The notes: generated by a model not told the origin, from the sequence alone. 43,037 bases of DNA from Reyranella soli (GCF_007992495.1 NZ_BKAJ01000007.1:1-43037); one strand, 5' to 3'. Numbered from the stretch's first letter, positions 24,201 to 32,942 are shown. Translations and numbers: made by a program.

Positions 24201-26570
24201 ATGCGTAGAGGGCAGGACAGGACGGGCAGGAGCTGGCTGGGCTTGCTTGGCGTGTCCAGCTGCGCGCTGCTTGCGGGCTGTGGCTGGTTCGACAGTGCAC
24301 CGGCCGGCAGCGCCAAGCTGCGTCCAGGCGCCGACCGCCAGGTCCAGGCGAGCGGCGTCCTGCCGTCGGCCAATCCAGGCCAGCAGTACGAGCAGGGCAT
24401 CTCCGCCGCCGACGAAACGCGCGGACAGCAGCCGCAGATCGGCGCCATCGTCAAAGGAACCGGCGGGCAGAAGGCGCAAAAGGAGAAGGCGGACAAGGAT
24501 GCCGCCGAGCGCGACGCCAAGGCGCGCGAGGCGCGTCTCGAGCGTGAAGCCGCCGAGAAGAAGGCCAGGGACGAGGAGAAGGCGAAGGACAACAAAGACA
24601 AAGAGCCCAAGACCACCGGGGTCCCCTCTGGAATGCCCGGTAAGCCGGCGGCCGCCGAACCCGGCAATCCTGATGGCGTGACGAAGGTGACGCCGGCACC
24701 GGCGGCGACGCCGCCCGCTCCGCCGCCAGCGCCAGCGCCGGCACCCGAGCCGCCGCGGTCGGATGCGGGGCAGCCGTCGCAATCGATGGCGCCCATCAGG
24801 GCGACGCCTGCCGTCGCCACGGCCGACAACATGCCTTTCGTGACGCGCGCCGCGATGACGAGCGCGCCTGCGGCAGCGCCGCCGCCGGCACCCGAGCCGC
24901 CGCCGGTCGCTGCTGCACCGGAGCCGCCGCCCGCGCCTGCAGCAGCACCGCCGGCGCCACTGCCACCACCACCGCCGGCTACGACGACCGCGCGTCCTGC
25001 CGATCCGAGCAAGGCATTCGTTCCACCGCCGGGATGGACGCCGCCAGGTCAGTCTGCACCCTTCGTCGTGACGGCTGCTGTCGCGCCGCCGCAGCCTGCG
25101 CCCACACCTGCGCCGATCGCGGCGCCTGACTCTGTCGCGCCGCCGCCCGCTCCGGCGGTTGCGGCTGCGCCGGCACGATCCGCCGATCCGAGCAAGGCAT
25201 TCGTGCCGCCGCCAGGCTGGACGCCGCCAGGGCACTCCGAACCTGTCGCCACGACGGCCGCCGCGCCACCTCCGCCAGCGCCCGTCGCGGCGCCTGCACC
25301 GCGGCCTGCGGATTCCGGCAAGGCGTTCGTGCCGCCCGCAGGCTGGACGCCTCCAGTGCCGCCCGAACCCGTGGTCAGCACGGCCGCTGCGGCGCCACTG
25401 CCGCCGCCAGCTCAAGTGCCCGTTTCAACTGCGCCGGTACGCACCGTCGATCCCAACAAGGTGTTCGTGCCGCCGGCGGGCTGGACGCCGCCAGGGCACG
25501 CTGAGCCTACGGTCACTGTGGCTGCTGCCGCTGGCGCTGCCGCACCTCCGCCGCCGGCGCCGGTCGCCACTCCGGCACCGCCGCCCGCTCCAGCGCCGGT
25601 GCCTGCACAAATCGCTGCTCCGACACCGCCGCCGGCTCCAGCTCCCGCTCCGGTCGTGTCAACGCGTAAGGCCGATCCCAACAAGGCATTCGTGCCGCCA
25701 CCAGGCTGGACGCCTCCGGGACAAAGTGCGCCTGCCGTGGCTGCTGCCGAGGCAGCGCCTGCTGCGCCGGCAGCTCCGCCAGTGACCGCGATGCCGCCGC
25801 CGCCAACCGCGGCACCAACTGCGCCGTCGAGGCCTGCCGATCCGAACAAGGCCTTCGTGCCGCCGCCGGGTTGGACTCCACCGGGCACGGCAGCGGCTGC
25901 AGCGGCCCCTGTGCCGACTCCTCCGCCACCTGCGCCGTCGGCACCGGCCGCGACGACGATGGCTGAACCGCCGCCGCGGGCAGCGGCGCCGACACGGTCT
26001 GCCGATCCCAACAAAGCCTTCGTGCCGCCACCCGGCTGGACACCGCCTGGATCGGCCGTCCCGGCCTCGATGCCTGCGCCTTCCGCTCAGCGGACGGCTC
26101 AGCCAGCGGGCTCTTCAGCCGATCTTGCTGCTGCCCAGATGGCGGCGATGGCCGCGCCAGCGGCGCCTGTCCCGCAGCAGCCCGACACGCCGTCAGCCAG
26201 GCAACCGTCCGGCGGTAACGCACAGGTCGCCGTCATCCAGTTCGGCAGTGGCTCTGCAAGTCTCACCAGCAATGACCTCGCCATCTTGCAGAAGGTGGCG
26301 GAGATGCAGAGGACCAACCGCGCCACGGTGCGCATCGTCGGCCACTCACAGCAGGACGCGTCCGGCTCACCGTCCGACCGGGCGGCGAGCGCCAACTACG
26401 AAGTCTCGCGCCAGCGCGCGCTCTCCGTTGCCACCCAGCTCGTGCGGCTCGGCGTGCCAGCCAGCCGCATTGTCGCCGAGGCCGCCTCGGACGCCGTGCC
26501 CGCCTTCGAAACCACCTCCGCCCGCGGCATCGCCGCCAACCGTCGCGCCGAGATCTTCATCGATTTCTAG
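24201..26570 (+). CDS. Proline-rich OmpA-family lipoprotein with seven PPGWTPP repeats
   Basis: The N-terminus has a lipoprotein signal (WLGLLGVSSCALLAGC, lipobox LLAGC, lipidated Cys about residue 27). A Lys/Glu-rich, probably coiled or extended segment follows (residues about 90-140, EREAAEKKARDEEKAKDNKD). About 350 residues of Pro/Ala linker come next, with seven copies of (A)DPNKAFVPPPGWTPPG. The C-terminal 115 residues form an OmpA-like peptidoglycan-binding domain (VIQFGSGSASL, RIVGHSQQD, SRQRALSVATQLVRLGVPASRI, ANRRAEIFIDF). I infer a periplasm-spanning protein tethering outer membrane and cell wall. The ATG at 24201 has AAGGACAGG upstream. It is followed after 17 bases by the aminotransferase gene. 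Confidence 0.85.
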   Translation: MRRGQDRTGRSWLGLLGVSSCALLAGCGWFDSAPAGSAKLRPGADRQVQASGVLPSANPGQQYEQGISAADETRGQQPQIGAIVKGTGGQKAQKEKADKDAAERDAKAREARLEREAAEKKARDEEKAKDNKDKEPKTTGVPSGMPGKPAAAEPGNPDGVTKVTPAPAATPPAPPPAPAPAPEPPRSDAGQPSQSMAPIRATPAVATADNMPFVTRAAMTSAPAAAPPPAPEPPPVAAAPEPPPAPAAAPPAPLPPPPPATTTARPADPSKAFVPPPGWTPPGQSAPFVVTAAVAPPQPAPTPAPIAAPDSVAPPPAPAVAAAPARSADPSKAFVPPPGWTPPGHSEPVATTAAAPPPPAPVAAPAPRPADSGKAFVPPAGWTPPVPPEPVVSTAAAAPLPPPAQVPVSTAPVRTVDPNKVFVPPAGWTPPGHAEPTVTVAAAAGAAAPPPPAPVATPAPPPAPAPVPAQIAAPTPPPAPAPAPVVSTRKADPNKAFVPPPGWTPPGQSAPAVAAAEAAPAAPAAPPVTAMPPPPTAAPTAPSRPADPNKAFVPPPGWTPPGTAAAAAAPVPTPPPPAPSAPAATTMAEPPPRAAAPTRSADPNKAFVPPPGWTPPGSAVPASMPAPSAQRTAQPAGSSADLAAAQMAAMAAPAAPVPQQPDTPSARQPSGGNAQVAVIQFGSGSASLTSNDLAILQKVAEMQRTNRATVRIVGHSQQDASGSPSDRAASANYEVSRQRALSVATQLVRLGVPASRIVAEAASDAVPAFETTSARGIAANRRAEIFIDF
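25002..26050 (+). repeat. Seven in-frame copies of a DPNKAFVPPPGWTPPG coding repeat
   Basis: Repeat cores begin at 25002, 25185, 25311, 25449, 25674, 25839 and 26004, each 48 bases and nearly identical, separated by 75-180 bases of variable Pro/Ala linker. The third and fourth copies read PPAGWTPP; others read PPPGWTPP. Conserved cores in diverged linkers suggest selection on the motif itself. Confidence 0.85.
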
Positions 26571-26587
26571 CGACCAAGGACAAAACG

Positions 26588-27844
26588 ATGGACGATTCGG
26601 AATTCCACCGGCTGAAGCGCCTGCCGCCCTATGTGTTCGCGGAAGTGAACGCCATGAAGGCGCGCGCCCGCGCTGCCGGCCAGGACGTCATCGATCTCGG
26701 CATGGGCAATCCCGACCTGCCGACCGCTCCGCACATCGTCGCCAAGCTCGCCGAGGCCGCTGCCAATCCGCGTGCCCACGGCTACTCCGCCTCGCGCGGC
26801 ATCCCCGGCCTGCGCAAGGCGCAGGCGGCCTATTACGCGCGCCGCTTCGGCGTCGAGCTCGATCCCGAGAGCGAGATCATCGTCACCCTGGGCTCGAAGG
26901 AGGGGCTGGCCAATCTTGCGCAGGCCATCACCTCGCCGGGCGACATCGTGCTGGTGCCCAACCCCAGCTATCCCATCCATCCCTACGGCTTCATCATCGC
27001 CGGCGGCTCGGTGCGTCACATTCCAGTGCCGGGCAGCACGTCGCTGGAGGAGTTCCTGCCGGCGCTCGAGCGTGCGGTGCGCCACACGGTGCCCAAGCCG
27101 ATCGCGCTGGTGCTTAACTACCCGTCGAATCCGACGGCGCAGGTCGTCGACCTCGACTTCTATGCCGCGATCGTCGATTTCTGCAAACGGCAAGGCATCT
27201 GGATCCTGAGCGATCTCGCCTATGCCGAGATCTACTTCGACGGCGTGCCGCCGCCGTCGGTGCTGCAGGTACCGGGCGCGCGTGACATCGCCGTCGAGTT
27301 CACCTCGATGAGCAAGACCTACTCGATGGCGGGCTGGCGCATGGGCTTCGCCGCCGGCAACAAGACGCTGATCCAGGCGCTGACCCGCATCAAGTCGTAC
27401 CTCGACTACGGCGCCTTCACGCCGATCCAGGTGGCGGCGACGGCGGCGCTGAACGGGCCGCAGGACTGCATCGCCGAGGCGCGCAACACCTACAAGGAAC
27501 GCCGCGACGTGCTGATCGAAGGGCTGAGCGCGGCGGGCTGGAACCTGCCGGCGCCGTCGGCCAGCATGTTCGCCTGGGCGCCGCTCCCCAAGGAGTTCGC
27601 CGAGCTGGGCTCGCTTGCCTTCTCCAAGCTGCTGCTGACCCAGGCCAATGTCGCGGTTTCGCCCGGCATCGGCTTCGGCGAGCATGGCGATGCCCATGTC
27701 CGCATTGCCCTGGTCGAAAACAAGCACCGCATCCGCCAGGCCATCCGCAACATCCGCCAGGTGATGGCCGACCCCGGCCGCGCCATCGATCTCTACCTGC
27801 GCGGCGTGGGTGACAACATCACGCCATTGAAGGCTCGCGCCTGA
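26588..27844 (+). CDS. Class I/II aminotransferase (AlaC / LL-diaminopimelate aminotransferase-like)
   Basis: Fold-type I PLP aminotransferase of 418 aa. Landmarks are DLGMGNPDLPTAPHIV, the KEGLANLAQAITSPGD region, NYPSNPTAQV, SDLAYAEIYFDG and the PLP lysine in SMSKTYSMAGWRMGFAAG. This subgroup is variously annotated LL-diaminopimelate or glutamate-pyruvate aminotransferase. Its position directly before homoserine dehydrogenase, with 27 bases between, suits the aspartate/alanine amino-acid network. Which keto acid it prefers cannot be decided here. The ATG at 26588 follows AAGGA. The gene probably begins or continues an operon with hom and glpX. Confidence 0.9.
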   Translation: MDDSEFHRLKRLPPYVFAEVNAMKARARAAGQDVIDLGMGNPDLPTAPHIVAKLAEAAANPRAHGYSASRGIPGLRKAQAAYYARRFGVELDPESEIIVTLGSKEGLANLAQAITSPGDIVLVPNPSYPIHPYGFIIAGGSVRHIPVPGSTSLEEFLPALERAVRHTVPKPIALVLNYPSNPTAQVVDLDFYAAIVDFCKRQGIWILSDLAYAEIYFDGVPPPSVLQVPGARDIAVEFTSMSKTYSMAGWRMGFAAGNKTLIQALTRIKSYLDYGAFTPIQVAATAALNGPQDCIAEARNTYKERRDVLIEGLSAAGWNLPAPSASMFAWAPLPKEFAELGSLAFSKLLLTQANVAVSPGIGFGEHGDAHVRIALVENKHRIRQAIRNIRQVMADPGRAIDLYLRGVGDNITPLKARA

Positions 27845-27871
27845 GCGCAACCTGTCGTATCAGGCGACCCC

Positions 27872-29164
27872 ATGAAAGCTCCTCTCAGAATCGGCATCGC
27901 CGGCCTCGGCACCGTTGGCGCAGGCGTTGTCAAACTCCTGGCCGAGCACGGCCGACTCCTGTCTCTGCGCGGCGGGCGGTCGCTCAAGGTTGTCGCCGTC
28001 AGCGCGCGCAGCAAGGCCAAGAAGCGTGACATCGACGTCTCCGGCGTACGCTGGGAGCGCGATCCACTGGCGCTGGCCACCGCGCCCGACATTGACGTCG
28101 TCGTCGAACTCATCGGCGGCTCCAGCGGCGTCGCGCGTCGTCTCGTGCAGACGGCGCTGCGCTCGGGCAAGCACGTCGTCACCGCCAACAAGGCGCTGCT
28201 GGCCATGCATGGCACCGAGCTTGCGACCTTGGCCGAGAAGAGGGGCAGCATCCTGGCGTTCGAGGCAGCGGTCGCGGGCGGCATCCCCATCATCAAGGCC
28301 CTGCGCGAAGGCCTGGTTGGCAATCGCGTGCGGCGCCTCTACGGCATCCTCAACGGCACCTGCAATTACATCCTGACCACGATGCGCGAGACCGGCCGCG
28401 ACTTCGGCGCCGTGCTGGCCGAGGCGCAGGCGGCGGGCTATGCCGAGGCCGATCCCAGCTTCGACGTCGATGGCATCGATGCCGCGCACAAGCTCGCTGT
28501 GCTGACCGGTGCCGCGTTCGGCGCCAAGGTCAACTTCGCCGGCGTCCATGTCGAGGGCATCCGCCGTGTGAGCGCGATGGACATCCAGTTCGCCGAGGAG
28601 CTGGGCTTTCGCATCAAACTCCTGGGGCTGGCACGCGAGACGCGGTACGGCATCGAACAGCGCGTTCATCCCTGCATGGTGCCGCTGTCGGCGCCGATTG
28701 CGCACATCGAGGGCGTGTTCAACGCCGTCGTGGTCGAGGGCGACTTCGTCGGCACCACCATGTTCCAGGGCCGCGGTGCGGGGCAGGGGCCGACCGCCTC
28801 GGCCGTCGTCGCCGACCTTGTCGATGTGGCGCGCGGCCGCCAGATGCCGGCCTTCGTCGTGCCGGCCGAGCGGCTCGCCGACAAGAAGGTCTCGCCGATG
28901 GACCGCCATCAGGGGGCGTATTACATGCGCCTGATGGTGCAGGATAAGCCGGGCGTGATCGCGGCGGTCTCGGGCGCGCTGGCCAAGGAGCGCATCTCGC
29001 TCGAGGCCATGCTGCAGCGCGGCCGCTCGGACGGCGCGGTGCCGGTCGTGCTGACCACGCACGAGACAGAGGAGGCGGCGATGCAGCGGGCGCTCGCCCG
29101 CATCACCAGGCTGGGCGCAGTGGCCGAAGAGCCCTGCGTCATCAGGATCGAAGCATTTCAGTAG
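27872..29164 (+). CDS. hom: Homoserine dehydrogenase
   Basis: Reduces aspartate semialdehyde to homoserine, the branch point to threonine, methionine and isoleucine. The Rossmann motif GIAGLGTVGAGVV is at the N-terminus. The catalytic region has VVTANKALLA, AFEAAVAGGIPIIKALREGL, GILNGTCNYIL, and EADPSFDVDGIDAAHKLAVL. A C-terminal ACT domain (residues about 352-430, YYMRLMVQDKPGVIAAVSGAL) should bind threonine for feedback control. Length of 430 aa is typical for the monofunctional, ACT-containing form. The first ATG is used. Confidence 0.95.
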   Translation: MKAPLRIGIAGLGTVGAGVVKLLAEHGRLLSLRGGRSLKVVAVSARSKAKKRDIDVSGVRWERDPLALATAPDIDVVVELIGGSSGVARRLVQTALRSGKHVVTANKALLAMHGTELATLAEKRGSILAFEAAVAGGIPIIKALREGLVGNRVRRLYGILNGTCNYILTTMRETGRDFGAVLAEAQAAGYAEADPSFDVDGIDAAHKLAVLTGAAFGAKVNFAGVHVEGIRRVSAMDIQFAEELGFRIKLLGLARETRYGIEQRVHPCMVPLSAPIAHIEGVFNAVVVEGDFVGTTMFQGRGAGQGPTASAVVADLVDVARGRQMPAFVVPAERLADKKVSPMDRHQGAYYMRLMVQDKPGVIAAVSGALAKERISLEAMLQRGRSDGAVPVVLTTHETEEAAMQRALARITRLGAVAEEPCVIRIEAFQ

Positions 29165-29197
29165 GACGGCGCTAAAGAGACGCCGACGGAGGAGACG

Positions 29198-30190
29198 ATG
29201 GGCAACGACGTGAAACTGGACCGCAATCTTGCGCTCGAGGTGGTGCGCGTCACCGAAGCCGCCGCCCTGGCCGCTTCCAAGCTGATGGGCCGCGGCGACG
29301 AGAAGAAGGCCGACCAGGCCGCCGTCGACGCCATGCGCACGTCGCTGAACTCGCTTGCCATCGACGGCACCGTCGTGATCGGCGAGGGCGAGCGCGACGA
29401 GGCGCCGATGCTCTATATCGGCGAGAAGGTCGGGCTGGCCCAGGCCGGCGCCCCCCAGATCGACATCGCGCTCGATCCGCTCGAGGGCACGACCATCACC
29501 GCCAAGGGCCTGCCCAATGCGCTGGCCGTCATCGCCATGGCCGAGCATGGCGGCTTCCTCAATGCGCCCGACGTCTACATGGACAAGATCGCCGTCGGCG
29601 GCGGCCTGCCCGACGGCATCGTCGACCTCGACAAGACGCCGGCTCAGAATCTCGGCGACCTCGCCAAGGCCAAGAAGGTCGACGTCGCCGACCTCGTGGT
29701 CTGCATCCTCGACCGTCCGCGCCATGCCGAGCTGATCGCCAAGGTGCGCGAGGCGGGCGCACGCATCATGCTGATCGGCGACGGCGACGTGTCGGGCGTG
29801 ATCGCCACCTCGACCGGCGATTCGGGCATCGACATCTACATGGGCTCGGGCGGCGCGCCGGAAGGCGTTCTTGCGGCGGCGGCGTTGCGCGCCATCGGCG
29901 GCCAGATCCAGGGCCGTCTGCTGTTCCGCAACGACGACGAGAAGGCGCGGGCCCGCAAGTGGGGCATCACCGACCTCAACCGCAAATACTCGATGCTCGA
30001 CATGGCCAAGGGCGACGTGATGTTCGCCGCCACCGGCGTCACCTCGGGCTCGATGCTGAAGGGCGTGCGCCGCTTCGGCAACGGCGCGGAGACGCACTCG
30101 ATCGTCATGCGCTCCAAGACCGGCACGGTGCGCTGGGTGTCGGCGCATCACAACTTCACGATCAAGACGGGGCTGCCGAGCTGGGCTTGA
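29198..30190 (+). CDS. glpX: Class II fructose-1,6-bisphosphatase
   Basis: Hydrolyses fructose-1,6-bisphosphate in gluconeogenesis; some members also act on sedoheptulose-1,7-bisphosphate. The metal-binding and catalytic motifs are present: VVIGEGERDEAPMLYIGE, DIALDPLEGTTITAKG and the C-terminal YMGSGGAPEGVLAAAAL with RLLFRNDDEKARA. The 330-aa length is standard. The ATG at 29198 is preceded by GGAGGAG with a short spacer. The 33-base gap after hom suggests co-transcription. A palindrome 35 bases downstream probably ends the transcript. Confidence 0.95.
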   Translation: MGNDVKLDRNLALEVVRVTEAAALAASKLMGRGDEKKADQAAVDAMRTSLNSLAIDGTVVIGEGERDEAPMLYIGEKVGLAQAGAPQIDIALDPLEGTTITAKGLPNALAVIAMAEHGGFLNAPDVYMDKIAVGGGLPDGIVDLDKTPAQNLGDLAKAKKVDVADLVVCILDRPRHAELIAKVREAGARIMLIGDGDVSGVIATSTGDSGIDIYMGSGGAPEGVLAAAALRAIGGQIQGRLLFRNDDEKARARKWGITDLNRKYSMLDMAKGDVMFAATGVTSGSMLKGVRRFGNGAETHSIVMRSKTGTVRWVSAHHNFTIKTGLPSWA

Positions 30191-30876
30191 TCATCCTGTA
30201 GGCAGGCGGGCGCTACAGGCGCACTGTCATCCCGAGCGCAGCGAGGGACCTTTCCTGTGGTCTTAAAGGCCCCTCGCTGCGCTCGGGGTGACATCCGTGA
30301 CGGAGTTGACGCAATCGAGAACTGAAGTTATATTCATGACCATCCGCCTCCAGGCGGCGTCGCTCTTTGCATCGTTCATCCGAAGTCCATCGTGCCCGGC
30401 AGGCGCCGAGCCGGCCTTTCCTGAGCTCGAAAACTCGTTGCGTAATTTGCGTAAATGTCCGAATTCGCCAGCGAGCCCCATGGGTAGTAGGTCGGCTTTA
30501 CGACCTCCGGCGGAATTACCGGGAATGCCGCAAAATCACCCGCGATGATGGCATTGCATGCACTCGGGCTCTCGATGCGCTGCGCCGAGCGATACGCATT
30601 GTCGTTGCTGTCCCTGTTTAGCGGACAGTGCCTGGCCGCCGGCAGCGCTGGAAGGACCAGAAGCATCAATGGCTTGCGGCGATTTTCCGAGACGCGCAGC
30701 GAACGCAATCCCGTTCGCGGTGATGTGGGTTGCCGCGCCGGGAGAAAAGCCTTTCGTGCGCCTTGAAAGTTGCGGCGCATCCTTCTTCGGGGCGTCGCAA
30801 CTTTGGCAATCGCAACCATTGTTCAAGTGCGTGAACGCGGGCATTTGAGAAGCATCGAAAGTCCATGGAGACAGCG
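30191..30876. other. Gene-free region with lower GC between glpX and the sulfate operon leader
   Basis: It holds a palindromic repeat (30225-30293) and then about 580 bases with mixed codon composition. Several frames are open for 70-147 codons on both strands, none with a ribosome site or a recognisable family. The best of them is on the minus strand, 30376-30666 (96 aa), with a fairly natural composition in its last third. It could be a decayed gene. The promoter of the sulfate operon should lie near its right end. Confidence 0.5.
30225..30293. terminator. Palindromic repeat (TGTCATCCCGAGCGCAGCGAGG type) after glpX
   Basis: Left arm TGTCATCCCGAGCGCAGCGA and the complementary right arm TCGCTGCGCTCGGGGTGACA flank a CCTTT-loop-AAAGG centre, forming a long near-perfect hairpin. 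A partial copy of the same family starts at 42991. It probably terminates the aminotransferase-hom-glpX transcript. Confidence 0.7.
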
Positions 30877-30948
30877 ATGTCCCAACCCTCTGTTCCGAGC
30901 ATGCTCTGTCGACGCGGCGTCTGCCGCATGACCTGTCGGCGCCCCTGA
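30877..30948 (+). CDS. Cys/Arg-rich leader peptide of the sulfate assimilation operon (23 aa)
   Basis: A short ORF with a good ribosome site (GGAG, 6 bases before the ATG). It encodes 23 residues with Cys at positions 11, 16 and 20 (codons TGT, TGC, TGT) and Arg at 12, 13, 17, 21 and 22, ending CRMTCRRP. It stops 81 bases before the sulfate-binding protein gene. The expected role, by analogy with amino-acid leader peptides, is to stall ribosomes on Cys codons when cysteinyl-tRNA is scarce and so change the folding of the mRNA that follows. Cysteine is the end product of the operon, which makes the match of codon and pathway telling. That it is translated is inferred. Confidence 0.65.
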   Translation: MSQPSVPSMLCRRGVCRMTCRRP

Positions 30949-30954
30949 GCCGAC
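30935..30954 (+). promoter_or_regulatory. Hairpin overlapping the end of the leader ORF
   Basis: GTCGGC and GCCGAC pair across an 8-base loop. The stem includes Cys20 and the stop codon of the leader peptide, so a translating or stalled ribosome would prevent or permit it. It has no T-tract. Confidence 0.45.
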
Positions 30955-30993
30955 CCTTCTAGTCGTCGTCGAATTCCAGAGTAAGCACCGGCC

Positions 30994-31020
30994 CCTCCGC
31001 GAGGAGCGCAGGCGCGGAGG
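30994..31020 (+). promoter_or_regulatory. Hairpin sequestering the ribosome site of the sulfate-binding protein gene
   Basis: CCTCCGCG pairs perfectly with CGCGGAGG over an 11-base loop. The 3' arm holds the GGAGG of the GGAGGAG site located 7 bases before the ATG at 31030, so folding should block initiation. The 5' arm could instead pair over 5 bases (CCGCG with CGCGG at 30913-30917) inside the leader ORF. Confidence 0.6.
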
Positions 31021-31029
31021 AGCGGAGCC

Positions 31030-32085
31030 ATGTCCGAACGCATCCTGACCAAACGTCGCCGTCTTCCCGCCGCCGCCTCGGCGGTCCCCATCCTGTCGGC
31101 CTTCGCCTCGGCGCGCGCGCAGAGCCCGCAGGACGTCGTGCTCACCAACGTCTCGTACGATCCGACGCGCGAACTCTACAAGGCGATCAACGAGGCCTTC
31201 GCCAAGCAATGGCAGGCCAGCACCGGCCAGAAGGTGACGGTGCGCGCAAGCCACGGCGGCTCGGGCAAGCAGGCGCGCTCGGTGATCGACGGCCTCGAGG
31301 CCGATGTCGTGACCTTGGCGCTGGCCGGCGACATCGACGCCATCGCCCGCGAGTCCAAGCGCCTGCCGGCGGACTGGCAGTCGCGTCTGCCCAACAATTC
31401 CTCGCCCTACACCTCGACCATCGTGTTCGTGGTGCGCAAGGACAATCCCAAGGCGATCAAGGATTGGCCCGATCTCGCGCGCCAGGGCGTGTCGGTGGTG
31501 ACGCCGAACCCGAAGACCTCGGGCGGCGCGCGCTGGAACTATCTCGCAGCCTGGGCTTACGAGCTCGATCGGACCAAGGGAGATCAAGTCGCGGCGCGCA
31601 AGTTCGTCGAGGCGATCTATCGCAACGTGCCAGTGCTCGATTCGGGCGCGCGCGGCTCGACCACGACCTTCGCCCAGCGCGCGGTCGGCGACGTCGCCAT
31701 CTCCTGGGAGAACGAGGCCTTCCTGATCCTGCAGGAGTTCGGCGCCGACAAGTTCGAGATCGTGGTGCCGCCGTTCTCCATCCTGGCCGAGCCGCCGGTC
31801 GCCCTGGTCGACGCCGTCGTCGACAAGCGCGGCACGCGCAAGGTGGCGCAGGCCTATCTCGATTTCCTCTATTCGCCGGCGGCGCAGAAGATCATCGCCA
31901 GCAACTTCTACCGCCCGTTCAAGCCCGATGCGGCCGATCCTGCCGACCTGGCGCGCTTCCCCAAGATCAAGCTGGTGACCATCGACCAGGTCTTCGGCGG
32001 CTGGACCAAGGCGCAGACTGAACACTTCGCCGATGGCGGACAGTTCGACCAGATCTACAAGCCCGGCGCCAAGGCGACGCGATGA
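31030..32085 (+). CDS. sbp: Sulfate/thiosulfate ABC importer periplasmic binding protein
   Basis: A 351-aa periplasmic protein that binds sulfate and passes it to CysTWA. It has a signal peptide ([22 protein letters not shown], cleavage about residue 35). It also has the Sbp/CysP family hallmarks [61 protein letters not shown] and the C-terminal [21 protein letters not shown]. Sulfate and thiosulfate binders cannot be told apart by eye. The ATG at 31030 has GGAGGAG 7 bases upstream, placed in a hairpin arm. It overlaps cysT by ATGA. It is the first structural gene of a seven-gene operon. Confidence 0.93.
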   Translation: MSERILTKRRRLPAAASAVPILSAFASARAQSPQDVVLTNVSYDPTRELYKAINEAFAKQWQASTGQKVTVRASHGGSGKQARSVIDGLEADVVTLALAGDIDAIARESKRLPADWQSRLPNNSSPYTSTIVFVVRKDNPKAIKDWPDLARQGVSVVTPNPKTSGGARWNYLAAWAYELDRTKGDQVAARKFVEAIYRNVPVLDSGARGSTTTFAQRAVGDVAISWENEAFLILQEFGADKFEIVVPPFSILAEPPVALVDAVVDKRGTRKVAQAYLDFLYSPAAQKIIASNFYRPFKPDAADPADLARFPKIKLVTIDQVFGGWTKAQTEHFADGGQFDQIYKPGAKATR

Positions 32086-32942
32086 GCGACGCCGCCCTCA
32101 GCGGCTGGCTGCCGAGGGTCCGCAAGCCCAGCGCCTTGCCCGGCTTCGGGCTGACCTTGGGCTTCGCCGTCAGCTACCTGTCGCTGATCGTGCTGATCCC
32201 GCTCGCCGTGCTGGTGGCGCGCGCGGGCGAGCTCGGCCTCGACGGCATCTGGCGCGTCGCCACCACGCCGCGCGTGCTGGCGGCGCTCGAGGTGAGCTTC
32301 TTCATCTCGGCCGCCGCCGCTGCCGTCAACGCGGTGTTCGGCGTGATCGTGGCCTGGGTGCTGGTGCGCTACGACTTCTCCGGCAAGCGACTCCTCGATG
32401 CGGCGGTCGACCTGCCGTTCGCCCTGCCGACGGCAGTGGCCGGCATCGCGCTTGCGGCCCTCTATGCCGAGAACGGCTGGATCGGCAGCCTGTTCGCGCC
32501 GTGGGGCATCAAGATCGCCTTCACGCCGCTCGGCATCCTGGTCGCCCTGATCTTCATCGGCCTGCCGTTCGTCGTGCGCACGGTGCAGCCCGTGCTGCAG
32601 GACTTCGACCGCGAGGTCGAGGAGGCATCGGCGACGCTGGGCGCCACGCGGCGGCAGACCGTGTTCCGCGTCGTGCTGCCGGGCCTCACGCCGGCGCTGC
32701 TGACCGGCGTGGCGCTCGCCTTCGCCCGCGCCGTCGGCGAGTACGGCTCGGTGATCTTCATCGCCGGCAACATGCCGTTCATCTCCGAGATCGCGCCGCT
32801 CCTGATCGTCACCAAGCTCGAGGAGTTCGACTACGCGGGCGCCGCCGCCATCGCCACGGTGATGCTGGCGATCTCGTTCCTGACGCTGCTCGCCATCAAC
32901 GGCCTGCAGGCCTTCAGCCGCCGCCGGTTCGGCCATGCGTAG
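32082..32942 (+). CDS. cysT: Sulfate ABC importer permease CysT (CysU)
   Basis: A 286-aa inner-membrane permease. It starts with the family element [23 protein letters not shown], and carries [26 protein letters not shown] and the EAA loop [23 protein letters not shown]. It ends in a typical [22 protein letters not shown]. The start overlaps the sbp stop by ATGA, and its end overlaps cysW by 8 bases, so the permeases are translationally coupled. Confidence 0.95.
   Translation: MSDAALSGWLPRVRKPSALPGFGLTLGFAVSYLSLIVLIPLAVLVARAGELGLDGIWRVATTPRVLAALEVSFFISAAAAAVNAVFGVIVAWVLVRYDFSGKRLLDAAVDLPFALPTAVAGIALAALYAENGWIGSLFAPWGIKIAFTPLGILVALIFIGLPFVVRTVQPVLQDFDREVEEASATLGATRRQTVFRVVLPGLTPALLTGVALAFARAVGEYGSVIFIAGNMPFISEIAPLLIVTKLEEFDYAGAAAIATVMLAISFLTLLAINGLQAFSRRRFGHA

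Noticed and set aside
24074..26014. Long minus-strand frames rich in Gly/Ala or Arg opposite the OmpA-family gene
   Set aside because: They are mirror images of the Pro/Ala repeat coding sequence and have no ribosome sites or domains.
25002..26050. CRISPR-like array
   Set aside because: Repeats recur at uneven 126-225 base steps, are not palindromic, stay in frame, and encode a protein motif. No cas genes are present.
27860..30151. 763-codon open frame on the minus strand
   Set aside because: Antisense to homoserine dehydrogenase and glpX. It shows no family motifs and a composition typical of a reversed high-GC gene.
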